A DNA stretch of 64,000 nt from Paracoccus salipaludis. GTDB lineage: Bacteria; Pseudomonadota; Alphaproteobacteria; Rhodobacterales; Rhodobacteraceae. Where the stretch lies: the NCBI RefSeq assembly GCF_002287065.1, contig NZ_NSJZ01000001.1:310001-374000 (forward strand), in the 5' to 3' direction. Positions 40,085-49,132 of this stretch are shown here, in pieces. Made by a program: the position numbers and the translations under genes. Below the pieces are notes generated by a model. The model had not been told where the DNA came from, made no database searches, and worked only from the letters and a program-made list of their open reading frames with translations. Position 1 is the first letter of the stretch; every line of letters starts with the position of its first letter.

Positions 40085-41518
40085 ATGGGTTCCCTTGCCT
40101 TCATTCCCCACAACGCACACCGGGTGGACGTGGACGGCCGCGCCATGCTGATGCATGTCCCCACCACCAGCCTGTTCGAGATGGACGAGGTCAGCCGGTC
40201 CGTCCTCGACCTGTTCCGCCGGGTGGGCGTGGCCGACGCCGACCTGCTGCGGGCCGAACTGGGCCACCGCTTCGCGCCCGAGGACCTGACCCAGTGCCTG
40301 CAGGGGCTGGTCACGCTGGACATCCTGCGCGACGCGGGCCAGCCCGACCGGCCCCTGTCGATCCAGAAGGTCGAGGACGTGCCGCTGTCCACGATCATCC
40401 TGAACGTGAACACCGGCTGCAACCTCGCCTGCACCTATTGCTACAAGGAGGACCTGACCACCCCCGCCAAGGGCGAGCGGATGGATTTCGCCACCGCCCG
40501 TTCGGCCATCGAGCTGCTGCTGGCGCAGGCGGCAGGACGCGACAAGGTGAACGTGGTCTTCTTCGGGGGCGAGCCGCTGTCGAACATGCCCCTGATCCGG
40601 CAGGTGGTCGATTACACCGAAACCCGCGTGGCCGAACTGGGCAAGGCGGTCGATTTCTCGCTGACGACCAACGCCACGCTGCTGACGGAAGAGATCGTGG
40701 ACTGGCTTGACGCCCATCGCGTCGGCGTCACGGTCAGCATGGACGGGCCCCGCGCGCTGCACGACCGGAACCGGCGCACGGTCGGCGGGCGCGGCACCTA
40801 TGACGTGGTGGCGACCAAGGTGCGGATGCTCCTGTCACGCTACAGCGCCCGGCCCGTGGGGGCGCGGGTCACGCTGACGGCGGGCGTGACCGACGTGATC
40901 GCGATCCATGACCACCTGAAGAACGACCTCGGGTTTGCCGAGGTGGGCTTCGGGCCCGCGACCTCGGGACCCATCGCGGTCTTCAACCTGAAGGGCGACA
41001 TGCTGAAGGGCGTCTTCGAGGACATGAAGACGCTCGGCCGCCGCTATGTCGAGGCCGCGATCCGGGGCGAGAGCATCGGCTTTTCCAACATGCACCAGCT
41101 TCTGTCCGACATCGCGCAGGGGATGAAGAAAGCCGTGCCCTGCGGTGCAGGGCTGGGGCTGCTGGCGGTGGACAAGGGGGGCGACCTGCACCTGTGTCAC
41201 CGCTTCGTGGGATCGAACCAGCCGACCTATGGCAATGTCACGACGGGCATCGACGTGCCGAAGCTCGCCGCCTTCGTCGAGGGCGCGCAGGATCGCAGCA
41301 GCTTCGGCTGCAAGACCTGCCGCATCCGCTCGATCTGCGCGGGGGGCTGCTATCACGAAAGCTATGCGCGCCAGGGCGATCCCTTCGCGCCGGTCTATCA
41401 CTACTGCGAGCTGCTGCGGGACTGGGTCGATTTCGGGATCGAAAGCTATGTCCGCATCCTGGCCGCCAACCCGTCCTTCTTCCGCCATCACCTGGAGCCG
41501 AGGAGAGCCACGCAATGA
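40085..41518 (+). CDS. qhpD: Radical SAM enzyme forming thioether cross-links (QhpD)
   Basis: A 477-residue radical SAM protein. The cluster-binding cysteines are C112, C116 and C119 (CNLACTYC), and a SPASM-type region with further cysteines lies at the C-terminus ([17 protein letters not shown]). The N-terminal part resembles a peptide-recognition module. It forms three Cys-to-Glu/Asp thioether links in the gamma subunit polypeptide. Its stop overlaps the qhpC start (ATGA), so enzyme and substrate are translated together. Confidence 0.96.
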   Translation: MGSLAFIPHNAHRVDVDGRAMLMHVPTTSLFEMDEVSRSVLDLFRRVGVADADLLRAELGHRFAPEDLTQCLQGLVTLDILRDAGQPDRPLSIQKVEDVPLSTIILNVNTGCNLACTYCYKEDLTTPAKGERMDFATARSAIELLLAQAAGRDKVNVVFFGGEPLSNMPLIRQVVDYTETRVAELGKAVDFSLTTNATLLTEEIVDWLDAHRVGVTVSMDGPRALHDRNRRTVGGRGTYDVVATKVRMLLSRYSARPVGARVTLTAGVTDVIAIHDHLKNDLGFAEVGFGPATSGPIAVFNLKGDMLKGVFEDMKTLGRRYVEAAIRGESIGFSNMHQLLSDIAQGMKKAVPCGAGLGLLAVDKGGDLHLCHRFVGSNQPTYGNVTTGIDVPKLAAFVEGAQDRSSFGCKTCRIRSICAGGCYHESYARQGDPFAPVYHYCELLRDWVDFGIESYVRILAANPSFFRHHLEPRRATQ

Positions 41519-41841
41519 AACATCTGACACCGCTCAACGCCAAGGCCAGGCAGTTCTCGGATGCGGCCGAAGAGGGGCGCGAGGAGGAAGTCGTCGCCAT
41601 GAACTCGATGGTGGGCTGCACGACCTCGTTCGATCCGGGGTGGGAGATCGACGCCTTCGGCGGCATCGCCAACCTCTGCCAGCCGATGGAGGCCGACCTG
41701 TACGGCTGCGCCGACCCCTGCTGGTGGCCCGCGCAGGTGCCCGACACCATGGGCACCTATCCGAACTGGTCCGACAAGGCCGCGGATGTCGAACAGGACT
41801 GGCGCCAGCTTCAGTCCGTGTTCCCCAAGACAAAGGTGTGA
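41515..41841 (+). CDS. qhpC: Quinohemoprotein amine dehydrogenase gamma subunit (CTQ-bearing)
   Basis: A 108-residue precursor whose leader of 28 residues is removed to leave the small gamma subunit. All cross-link partners of the P. denitrificans protein are conserved: C35-E44, C55-D61, C69-D77 thioethers, and C65-W71 forming the cysteine tryptophylquinone, with W70 adjacent. These numbers follow from mature position 1 at residue 29. It lacks a classical signal peptide, so export must follow the special route of this system. The gene precedes qhpB by 2 nt. Confidence 0.96.
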   Translation: MKHLTPLNAKARQFSDAAEEGREEEVVAMNSMVGCTTSFDPGWEIDAFGGIANLCQPMEADLYGCADPCWWPAQVPDTMGTYPNWSDKAADVEQDWRQLQSVFPKTKV

Positions 41842-41843
41842 CG

Positions 41844-42917
41844 ATGCTGAAGCATGTGACCGCGTCGGCCCTTGCCGCGCTGCTGCTGGCCGGCCCCGCC
41901 CTGGCCCGCGACTTTCTGCTGGTGCCCGCCCGGCCCGACAAGCTGGTGGTCGTGGATACGGAAGGGATGAAGATCGACAAGGTGATCCAGTTGCAGGACG
42001 CGGGTCCCCTGCCGGGCCTGCCCGTCGTGAACAAGGACGGCACCCGCGCCTATGTGCTGATGAACGGACTGGAATCCATCGCCTTCGTCGATCTGGAATC
42101 CGGCGAAACGATCCGGCGCATCGACATGAGCACGTCCGACGAGCGGGTGAAGGGCATGTTCGGCATGGACCTGTCGCCCGACGGCAAGACGCTCGCCGTC
42201 TATCAAAGCCCCGTGCGGATGCTGGTGGACGAGTTCCAGGTCCAGCCGACGCGGCTGGCCTTCTACGACGCCGAGACGGGCGAGCTGAAATCCACCGCCG
42301 AGGTGCCGCGCCAGATCACCCTGATCGCCTGGTCGCGGGACGGCAGCCGGATCTATGGCCTCGGGCGCGACATGCACGTCTTCGACGCGACCGGCAGGCA
42401 GGTCGAGCAGAAGCCGATCCACAGCTGGAATGCGGAAACCTACAGCCAGCCCGACCTGCTGGACGTCTGGTCGCAGTTCGAAAGCTCGGGCGTGATCGCG
42501 GCGCCCTTCTATTCCGCCCGCAAGGACCTGCCCGAGGGCGACCCCACCGCCTTCCGCACGGCCGTCCTGACCCAGGACCTGGAAAGCGGCGAGATGAGGA
42601 TGCAGGAACTCGAGGTCGCCGACATCTTCTATTTCTCGATGGCCGCGAACCCCGCCAAGGACCGCGCCTACGGGGCCTACAACTTCCTGTCGAGCTTCGA
42701 CCTGACGGAAGGCAAGCCCATCAAGCGGGTGCCGCTGCCGCACAGCTATTATTCGGTCAATGTCTCGTCGGACGGCAAGACCGTCTGGCTGGGCGGCGCG
42801 CTGTCGGATGTCGCGGCCTATGACGCCGAGACGCTGGAACGGAAGGGCGAGGTCAGGATGCCGGACGGCGCCTCGATCTCGCTGGCCTCGGTCCGCATGT
42901 TCACGCGCGGCGACTGA
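41844..42917 (+). CDS. qhpB: Quinohemoprotein amine dehydrogenase beta subunit (beta-propeller)
   Basis: A 357-residue periplasmic protein with a signal peptide (residues 1-21, ending PALA). Repeats such as KLVVVDTEG, LSPDGKTLAVY and VSSDGKTVWLGG show the seven-bladed propeller of the beta subunit, which holds the gamma subunit at the amine oxidation site. Two bases separate it from qhpC and it is followed by qhpE. Confidence 0.95.
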   Translation: MLKHVTASALAALLLAGPALARDFLLVPARPDKLVVVDTEGMKIDKVIQLQDAGPLPGLPVVNKDGTRAYVLMNGLESIAFVDLESGETIRRIDMSTSDERVKGMFGMDLSPDGKTLAVYQSPVRMLVDEFQVQPTRLAFYDAETGELKSTAEVPRQITLIAWSRDGSRIYGLGRDMHVFDATGRQVEQKPIHSWNAETYSQPDLLDVWSQFESSGVIAAPFYSARKDLPEGDPTAFRTAVLTQDLESGEMRMQELEVADIFYFSMAANPAKDRAYGAYNFLSSFDLTEGKPIKRVPLPHSYYSVNVSSDGKTVWLGGALSDVAAYDAETLERKGEVRMPDGASISLASVRMFTRGD

Positions 42918-42918
42918 G

Positions 42919-43608
42919 ATGGACGCGCGCGGCGCCCGGACCGGCCCCGGGATCGGCCCCGGGATCGGCCCCCGCATCGGCATCGTGGACAGCGGCGGGC
43001 CGGCGGTCCAGATGTCCGGTGCACGCGCCTTTCTGGCCGAGGGCGAGGGCCCGGCCCGGCCCGACCGGCTGGGCCACGGCACGGCGGTCGCCCTGATGAT
43101 CCGGCGCGCGGCTCCGCAAGCGGCGATCCTGCACGCCCAGGTCTTCGACGACCGTCCCGTCACCAGCGCCGAGCGGGTCGCCTGCGCGATCCGCTGGCTG
43201 TCGCCCCGCTGCGACCTGATCCTGCTGAGCCTCGGGCTGGCCGCCGATCGCGCGGTCCTGCGCGAGGCCTGCGCCGGGGCGCGGGCAGAGGGGGCGGTGC
43301 TGGTGGCCTCGTCCCCGGCGCGCGGCGCGATGTGCTGGCCCGCAGCCTATCCCGGCGTGATCGCGGCGACGGGGGACGCGCGCTGCGGCTGGGACGAGCT
43401 GTCGCTGCTGCCGCAGTGCATCGTCGGTGCCTGGTGCGCCTCGCCCGAACGGGGCGGGCGCGGCATGGGCGGTGCGAGCCTCGGCGCGGCCCGCGTGGCC
43501 GGCCATCTGGCCGCGCATTGGCCCGAAGCGCGGACCGATGCGGCGGGCTGGCTTGCCGCCCGCGCGGTCCACATCGGCGCCGAGCATCGCGGGGCGGTCC
43601 CGGCATGA
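42919..43608 (+). CDS. qhpE: Subtilisin-like protease processing the gamma subunit
   Basis: A 229-residue subtilisin-fold protease. The catalytic triad is visible as D24 (IGIVDSGG), H53 (GHGTAVA) and S187 (GGASLGAA). QhpE cleaves the 28-residue leader of the gamma subunit. No signal peptide, so it acts in the cytoplasm. Near the N-terminus the sequence GPGIGPGIGPRIG is encoded by a short tandem repeat, a possible source of length variation. It overlaps qhpF by 4 nt. Confidence 0.9.
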   Translation: MDARGARTGPGIGPGIGPRIGIVDSGGPAVQMSGARAFLAEGEGPARPDRLGHGTAVALMIRRAAPQAAILHAQVFDDRPVTSAERVACAIRWLSPRCDLILLSLGLAADRAVLREACAGARAEGAVLVASSPARGAMCWPAAYPGVIAATGDARCGWDELSLLPQCIVGAWCASPERGGRGMGGASLGAARVAGHLAAHWPEARTDAAGWLAARAVHIGAEHRGAVPA

Positions 43609-45338
43609 CCCTGCGCGCCCGCCTTGCCGGTCTGGCCACACGGCGGGTCTTTGGTCCCGAGGCCAGCTGGCTTCAGCCTGTCATCTCCCGGGCCCTGCCG
43701 GGGATCGGCCTCGTGCTGGCGACCTCGCTGGCGGCGGCCGCGCTGGGGCTCGCGCCGCCCTGGCTGACCAAGCAGCTGATCGACAAGGGGCTGGTCGCGG
43801 GCGACGCGCAGGCGCTGTGGCTTTACGCGGGCGCCATGTTCGCGGTCGGGCTGGCGGCGCTGGGGTCGGGGGTGGTGAACAGCCTGCTGCACCTGCGCTT
43901 TTCGGCCGCGATGCTGGCGGACCTGCGCGGCCGGATGCTGGGCGCGGTGCTGGGGCAGGCGGCCGCCCGGCCACTGCCGCAGGTGGGCGAGGCGATGGCG
44001 CGGCTGGACGGCGACACGGCCGAGATCCAGCGCTTTGCCTTCGACGGACTGCTGGCGGCGGCGGGCTCGGTCTTCCGGCTGGCGGGCGGCGCGGCCATGC
44101 TGTTTGCGCTGGAATGGAGGCTGGCGCTGCTGGCGGTCGCCGCGACGCCGCTGAACCTGGCCTTTCTCGCCTGGGCGCGCCCCCGGACCCAGGCCCGGGC
44201 CGAGGAGGTGCGGGCCGGTCGCGGCGCGCTGTCCTCGTGGCTGGTCGAGACCCTCGCGGGCTTGCCGACCCTGCGCAGCCTTGGCGCCGAGGCCGCGCGG
44301 GCAGATGCCTTCGCGCCCCTGCAGGCGGGCCAGATCGCGCTGCTGATCCGCCAGCGCCGGTGGCTGGAACTGACCGGCGCGGTGCCGCAGGTCGTCAATG
44401 CCGCGCTGCGCTCGGCGGTGCTGGTGGCGGGCGGGCTGATGGTGATCGCGGGCACATGGCCGCTGGGATCGCTGATCGCCTTCATCGCCTATCTGGGGAT
44501 GATGACGGGGCCGCTGCAGAACCTGCTGGGCCTTTACCATGCGCAGGCGCAGGCGCAGGTGGCACTGGCCCGGCTGTCGGCCCTCGCCAAGGCCGACGCC
44601 GCCGAGCCGGGCGGCCGCGCCCCTGCACCCGGGCCCGGCGCGCTGCGCTTCGTGGCCGCGCGCGGGCAGGGCGGGCGGCATCTGCCCCTGGACCTGACGA
44701 TCCGCGCGGGCGCGAGGGTGCTGCTGGACGGGCCTTCGGGCATCGGCAAGTCCACGCTGGCGGCGCTGGCCGCGCGGCTGGCCGCGCCCGCCCCCGGCGC
44801 GCGGGTGTTCCTGGACGGCGAGGATGTCGCGGGGCTGGACCCGGCCGCACTGCGCCGCGCCGTGGCCGTCGTCCCGCAGGCTCCCGCCCTGTTCTGCGGC
44901 ACGCTGGCCGAGAACCTGCGACTGTCCGATCCCGCAGCCACGGATGCCGAGTTGTGGCAGGCGCTGGACGACGCCGGTCTCGCCGACCTGCTGCGCCAGC
45001 GCGGACAGGGGCTTGCCATGCCCATCGCCGAAGCCGGCCGCAACCTGTCGGGGGGCGAGCGCCAGCGCATCGCCCTTGCCCGTGCGCTGCTGCTTCCCTT
45101 CCGCGTGCTGGTGCTGGACGAAAGCCTGTCCGAGGTCGATGCGCCGACCGCCGCCGCGATCCTGTCTGCGATCTTGGCCCGCCACCCCGGGCGCACGATC
45201 CTGGTCATCGCCCATGCGGGGCCGGCCCGCGCGCTGGCCTTCGATCAGGCCGTGATGCTGGCCCCTGACCCGGCCCTGCGCAGCTCGCGCGGCGAGGCGC
45301 CGAACCAGCGCGAGAAGGCGCGCGAGAACGCGGTGTGA
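43605..45338 (+). CDS. qhpF: ABC transporter (fused membrane and ATPase domains) exporting the gamma subunit
   Basis: A 577-residue exporter with six membrane segments (residues about 25-330) and a C-terminal ATPase: Walker A GPSGIGKST, signature LSGGERQ, Walker B LVLDES and a switch His in VIAHAG. QhpF is proposed to carry the processed gamma subunit to the periplasm. The last 94 nt overlap the 3' end of qhpR on the other strand. Confidence 0.92.
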   Translation: MTLRARLAGLATRRVFGPEASWLQPVISRALPGIGLVLATSLAAAALGLAPPWLTKQLIDKGLVAGDAQALWLYAGAMFAVGLAALGSGVVNSLLHLRFSAAMLADLRGRMLGAVLGQAAARPLPQVGEAMARLDGDTAEIQRFAFDGLLAAAGSVFRLAGGAAMLFALEWRLALLAVAATPLNLAFLAWARPRTQARAEEVRAGRGALSSWLVETLAGLPTLRSLGAEAARADAFAPLQAGQIALLIRQRRWLELTGAVPQVVNAALRSAVLVAGGLMVIAGTWPLGSLIAFIAYLGMMTGPLQNLLGLYHAQAQAQVALARLSALAKADAAEPGGRAPAPGPGALRFVAARGQGGRHLPLDLTIRAGARVLLDGPSGIGKSTLAALAARLAAPAPGARVFLDGEDVAGLDPAALRRAVAVVPQAPALFCGTLAENLRLSDPAATDAELWQALDDAGLADLLRQRGQGLAMPIAEAGRNLSGGERQRIALARALLLPFRVLVLDESLSEVDAPTAAAILSAILARHPGRTILVIAHAGPARALAFDQAVMLAPDPALRSSRGEAPNQREKARENAV

Positions 45339-46225
45339 TCCGAATAGCCCAGCCGCAGGGCGATCTCGATCATCGGCAGCTCGCTGCGGACCAGCAGGGC
45401 GTGGCCCACGTTGCGGCGGCAGACCTCGGTCAGTTCGTGGAACGAGGTGCCCTCCGCATCCAGCCGCCGCCGCAGCGTGCGGCGCGACACGCCCAGATGG
45501 CAGGCGATGGCGTCCTGGTCGATCGCCTCGCGCCCGATGCGGCCCATCAGCGTGTGCAGGACCCGGTGGCTCGCCGGCTGGCGCAGCCAGTCCGCGCGGA
45601 TCTGCGCTTCCAGCCCCTGCACCGCCTCGCGGAAGACCTGCGCGGCGTCGGGCGCGGCGCCCGCATCCTGCTGGCGGTCCAGCAGCCGGGCGGGAAAGCT
45701 GATGGCGTTGGTGTCGGATCGGCGGACGGTTGTGCCCGCATGCGCCGCCAGCGCGCTCCGCGCGGCGCCCGGCTCATGTTCCAGGGCGACGCTGCACAGC
45801 CGCCCGGCCTCGGGGGCGAAGCGGCGGATGATGCCCGCGACCACCCCCATCGTCAGTTCCGAATCCGCGCGGCGCGGCCAGATGTCGTTGTCGAGAATGC
45901 GGTAACGGAAGCTCGCCCGGTCGTCCTCGACCTCGAAGCCCACGTCCGAGGCGGACTGCATGGCGCCGAAGCAGCGCTGGAAGGCCCTGAGCGCCGCGCC
46001 CAGCGTCGGCGCCAGCGCCACCGCGCAGCCCAGCGCGCCCATGTCGGCAAGTTGCAGCGCCTCGCCCGCGCGCCACATCGCCAGGGGGTCGGGCGAGCGC
46101 GCGGCGATCGCTTCCAGAGAGGCCGCGAAGTCGGACAGCTGCATGACCGGGCCGGCCGTGCCGTCCTCTGCCGTCCGGCCCCCGACCGCCGACAGCGGCC
46201 GCGAGATGATCCAGGCTCCCTGCAT
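45245..46225 (-). CDS. qhpR: AraC-family activator of the qhp cluster
   Basis: A 326-residue AraC-type regulator with an N-terminal effector-binding region (PobR/ArgR-like arabinose-binding fold) and a C-terminal double helix-turn-helix (residues about 225-320: HLGVSRRTLRRRLDAEG and IALRLGYSDHTAFSRAFSRWFG). Homologues sense primary amines and switch on the qhp genes. It is convergent with qhpF, overlapping it by 94 nt, and its promoter lies on the far side, at about 46226-46320. The inverted repeat near 38370 is its probable target. Confidence 0.88.
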   Translation of the reverse strand: MQGAWIISRPLSAVGGRTAEDGTAGPVMQLSDFAASLEAIAARSPDPLAMWRAGEALQLADMGALGCAVALAPTLGAALRAFQRCFGAMQSASDVGFEVEDDRASFRYRILDNDIWPRRADSELTMGVVAGIIRRFAPEAGRLCSVALEHEPGAARSALAAHAGTTVRRSDTNAISFPARLLDRQQDAGAAPDAAQVFREAVQGLEAQIRADWLRQPASHRVLHTLMGRIGREAIDQDAIACHLGVSRRTLRRRLDAEGTSFHELTEVCRRNVGHALLVRSELPMIEIALRLGYSDHTAFSRAFSRWFGASPRELRRAGSGASITA

Positions 46226-46401
46226 CCGAGTCTCTCCCCGATCGTAGGGGAAAGCATCGTTCCCCCGCCATTCGCCCGTCAACACTTCCGTCGACGCGAC
46301 GCAGGCGGATGGGCGCAAAGCTGCTTTTCAGGCAGGAAAGCGCGGATCTGGCGTGGAATTGTTCAACCGTGGGAATGCCCACGGGGCGTGCCGCAGCGGG
46401 C

Positions 46402-46426
46402 GGCTGCGCCGGGTCCCGGCGCAGCC
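46402..46426 (-). terminator. 10-bp hairpin after the DUF892 gene
   Basis: GGCTGCGCCG pairs with CGGCGCAGCC around GGTCC, 9 bp beyond the DUF892 stop in its direction. There is no T-tract. A 7-bp hairpin CCGTGGG-AATG-CCCACGG lies about 25 bp further. Confidence 0.4.
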
Positions 46427-46435
46427 CTGGTCAGG

Positions 46436-46936
46436 TCACTCGGCCCGGCGGTTGACGCGCGCTTCGGCCAGCTGGGTCAGCTTGCGGTCGGTCGCGTGTT
46501 CCTCGTCGAGGTTCTGCTGCAGCACCGAGGCGCAATCGCTGCGGCCCAGTTCGTTGGCCCAGGCGACCAGGGTGCCGTAGCGGGTGATCTCGTAATGCTC
46601 GACCGCCTGAGCCGAGGCGAGCAGGGCCGCGTCCAGCACCGACTTGTCCGCGATGTCGCCCGCGACCTCGTTGGCTTCCTGGATGATGCCGTCGATCGCC
46701 GGACAGGTGACGGCCTTCGGCTGGTGGCCGTGCATGGCGAATACCTGTTCAAGGCGCTGCACCTGCCCTTCGGTTTCGCGCAGGTGGGTTTCGAAGCCGG
46801 CCTTCAGTTCCGGGTCGGTCGCCTTCGCCATCATCTTGGGCAGCGCCTTCAGGATCTGGTGCTCGGCGTAGTAGATGTCCTGAAGCGTGTGGACGAACAG
46901 GTCGTCGAGGGTCTGGATGTCCTTCATGAGAGCCAT
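46436..46936 (-). CDS. DUF892 ferritin-like stress protein (YciE/YciF family)
   Basis: A 166-residue four-helix protein of the YciE/YciF (DUF892) family, with iron-ligand-type acidic and His residues in AEHQILKALPKM, HLRETEGQVQ and VEHYEITRYG. Members are linked to osmotic and oxidative stress and may bind a di-iron centre. ATG 46936 is chosen because GGAAAGGGAAAG lies just upstream. It is separate from its neighbours. Confidence 0.88.
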   Translation of the reverse strand: MALMKDIQTLDDLFVHTLQDIYYAEHQILKALPKMMAKATDPELKAGFETHLRETEGQVQRLEQVFAMHGHQPKAVTCPAIDGIIQEANEVAGDIADKSVLDAALLASAQAVEHYEITRYGTLVAWANELGRSDCASVLQQNLDEEHATDRKLTQLAEARVNRRAE

Positions 46937-47285
46937 GGCTTTCCCTTTCCGGTTGACGCAATCGCGTGAAGGCACGCGCGACAGGTGCGCGGGCCGGCTT
47001 GCCTCAGATGAACGCCCGAGGCACCGGGTCAGGTTTCACCCGTGCCCGAAAATTGCATGGCCACGAGATGAGCTGGGACAACGCCCCGAGGTGTCCGAGG
47101 GGATTTCACCGGCACATGCCGGACGGGCAGGGCACGCGGGCTTAAGCCGCCCCGCGGGGCCGTATCCCGCCGGTTCTCCTTGCGAATCCTGAAGATGGCG
47201 GCCCGGGGGCTTCATGGCAGGCCGGGGTCGGCCGACCAGCGACAGCACGGGTACTCGCTGGGGGCCGACGAACGGTCGGAAAGGA
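46937..47285. other. Intergenic region between the DUF892 and racemase-family genes
   Basis: About 350 bp of GC-rich sequence without a supported gene. Several short inverted repeats occur (for example CCGGCA-TGCCGG near 47111-47124). No clear promoter or terminator with a T-tract was found. Confidence 0.4.
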
Positions 47286-48278
47286 TCAACTGATCTGGAA
47301 GCCTCGGCAAAGCGGGTCGCGGTCGTCCACGAAGATCGTGTTGTGCCCGATCACGCGCGCCCAGGCGCCCAGGCTTGGACGGATGCCGGCAAACGGGCCG
47401 ATCGCCACCTCTTCTTCGACAAGGCCGTCGAAGACCGTGCCGATCAGGCTTTCGTTGCGATACCGGTCCCCCACCGCCAGCCGGCCCCTGCCGAAAAGTT
47501 GCGCCATGCGCGCCGAGGTGCCGGTTCCGCCGGGCGAGCGGTCGATCGCCTGTTCGCCATAGAAGACGGCGCCGCGTCCGTCGGCCTCGCCTTGCGGCGC
47601 GTTGCACCAGATCGCGTGATGCACGCCCCGGATCGAGGCGTCCTCGGGGTGTACCGGCTCGTCCAGTTCCGCCAGCGCCCGGCGCAGGCGCTGGCTGAGC
47701 GAGATGATCTGCGCCGCGCCCACCGAAAGGCCGGGCCAGTTCTGCTGCGGCTCGACCACGGCGTAGAAGTTGCCGCCATAGGCGATGTCCACGGTCAGGG
47801 GGCCCAGCCCCTCGACCTCGACGGTCACGTCGGTCGCGTGCAGGTAGCTCGGCACGTTGAACAGCCGGACCGAGGCGACCCGGTCCCCCTCCATCTCGTA
47901 GGAAACATCCACGCGGCCCGCAGGGGTTTCCAGCGACAGGCGGCCGGGGACGCGGGGCGTGACCATCCCTTCCTCGATCAGCACGGTGGACAGGCCAATG
48001 GTGCCGGCGCCGCACATGGGCAGGCAGCCGCTGACCTCGATGAACAGGACGGCGGCGTCGCAATCCTCGCGGAAGGGCGGGTAGATGATCGCCCCGGACA
48101 TCACGTCATGGCCGCGCGGCTCGAACATCAGGGCGGTGCGCATCCAGTCGTGCCGCTGCTGGAAGATCGCGCGGCGCTCGGCGATGGGCAGGTGGGGCAG
48201 GATGGGACCGCCGCCCGCCACCACGCGGACCGGATTGCCGCAGGCATGAGAGTCGATGCAGAAGAACGTCTTTCTCAT
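47286..48278 (-). CDS. Proline racemase-family protein (4-hydroxyproline 2-epimerase-like) with altered active site
   Basis: A 330-residue member of the proline racemase superfamily, closely resembling 4-hydroxyproline 2-epimerases of the Brucella type (SHACGNPVRVVAGGGP, MFEPRGHDVMSG and NTIFVDDRDP). The first catalytic cysteine is present, C89, but the motif MCGH reads MCGA (A91). The second, in the family SPCGTGTSA, is SPGGTGTSA here (G250); the Asp at 246 is kept. With one general base missing, the normal two-base epimerisation is unlikely. It might be a dehydratase, a changed enzyme or a decayed gene. It lies at the end of the transporter operon, overlapping the last permease by 4 nt, and no frameshift is seen. 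Confidence 0.85.
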   Translation of the reverse strand: MRKTFFCIDSHACGNPVRVVAGGGPILPHLPIAERRAIFQQRHDWMRTALMFEPRGHDVMSGAIIYPPFREDCDAAVLFIEVSGCLPMCGAGTIGLSTVLIEEGMVTPRVPGRLSLETPAGRVDVSYEMEGDRVASVRLFNVPSYLHATDVTVEVEGLGPLTVDIAYGGNFYAVVEPQQNWPGLSVGAAQIISLSQRLRRALAELDEPVHPEDASIRGVHHAIWCNAPQGEADGRGAVFYGEQAIDRSPGGTGTSARMAQLFGRGRLAVGDRYRNESLIGTVFDGLVEEEVAIGPFAGIRPSLGAWARVIGHNTIFVDDRDPLCRGFQIS

Positions 48279-49132
48279 GCAGGCGTCCTTTTCGGTCCCT
48301 GGCCCCGTTGCAGCGCGCTGCGGGTGACGCGGTCCATCAGCAGGGCCACCGCGACGATGGCGAGGCCCGCGCGAAGGCCCAGCCCCATCTCCATCCGGGT
48401 GAGGCCGCGCGTGACCTCGGCCCCGAGGCCGCCCGCGCCCACGAGCCCTGCCAGCACCACCATGGCCAGCGACAGCAGGATGCACTGGTTCAGCCCGACC
48501 AGCAGCGTCGGCCTGGCCGAGGGGATCTCGATCTTGAACAGGATCGCCCGGGGCGGCGCGCCGGTGGCGAGGCCCAGTTCCTTGAGGTCGGCGGGCACCT
48601 GCCTGAAGGCCAGCGTCGTCAGCCGCAGCATCGGCGGGATGCCGTAGACGATGGTCGCCATGATCGCGGGCACGCGGCCGAGGCTGAAGATCATCACGGC
48701 CGGGATCAGGTAGACCCACGGCGGCACGGTCTGCATGATGTCGAGGATGGGGCGCAGCGCGGCCTCGACCCTCGGCCGGCGGGCGGCGAGGATGCCCAGA
48801 GGAAAGGCGATGGCGACCGCGACGATCACCGCCACGGTGACAAGCGCGATGGTCTGCATCGTCGCTTCCCACAGCCCCACCAGGAAGCCGAAGCCCAGGC
48901 AGCCGAGGACAAGAAGGCCCATCCGCCAGCCCAGCGCGGCCAGGGCGGCAAGCGCGGCGGCGGGGATCATGGCCCAGGGCGGCAGCGCAAGCAGCAGCGC
49001 CTCGACGGCGGAAAGCCCGGCTTCCACCATGCCGCTGATGAACGAGAAGCCCGCGTGGAAGTTGCCGTTCAGCCATTCGACGGCAGGGGCCAGCCAGGCG
49101 CCGGGCGAGATGCGGATCGAGGTCGGATTCAT
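48275..49132 (-). CDS. Betaine/proline-type ABC transporter permease
   Basis: A 285-residue ProW/OpuAB-type permease. Several membrane segments are clear, and the family motif with LATGAPPRAILFKIEIPSA corresponds to the ATPase-contact loop. It is one of two related permeases in this operon. It is coupled to the other by TGATG and to the racemase-family gene by ATGA. Confidence 0.92.
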   Translation of the reverse strand: MNPTSIRISPGAWLAPAVEWLNGNFHAGFSFISGMVEAGLSAVEALLLALPPWAMIPAAALAALAALGWRMGLLVLGCLGFGFLVGLWEATMQTIALVTVAVIVAVAIAFPLGILAARRPRVEAALRPILDIMQTVPPWVYLIPAVMIFSLGRVPAIMATIVYGIPPMLRLTTLAFRQVPADLKELGLATGAPPRAILFKIEIPSARPTLLVGLNQCILLSLAMVVLAGLVGAGGLGAEVTRGLTRMEMGLGLRAGLAIVAVALLMDRVTRSALQRGQGPKRTPA

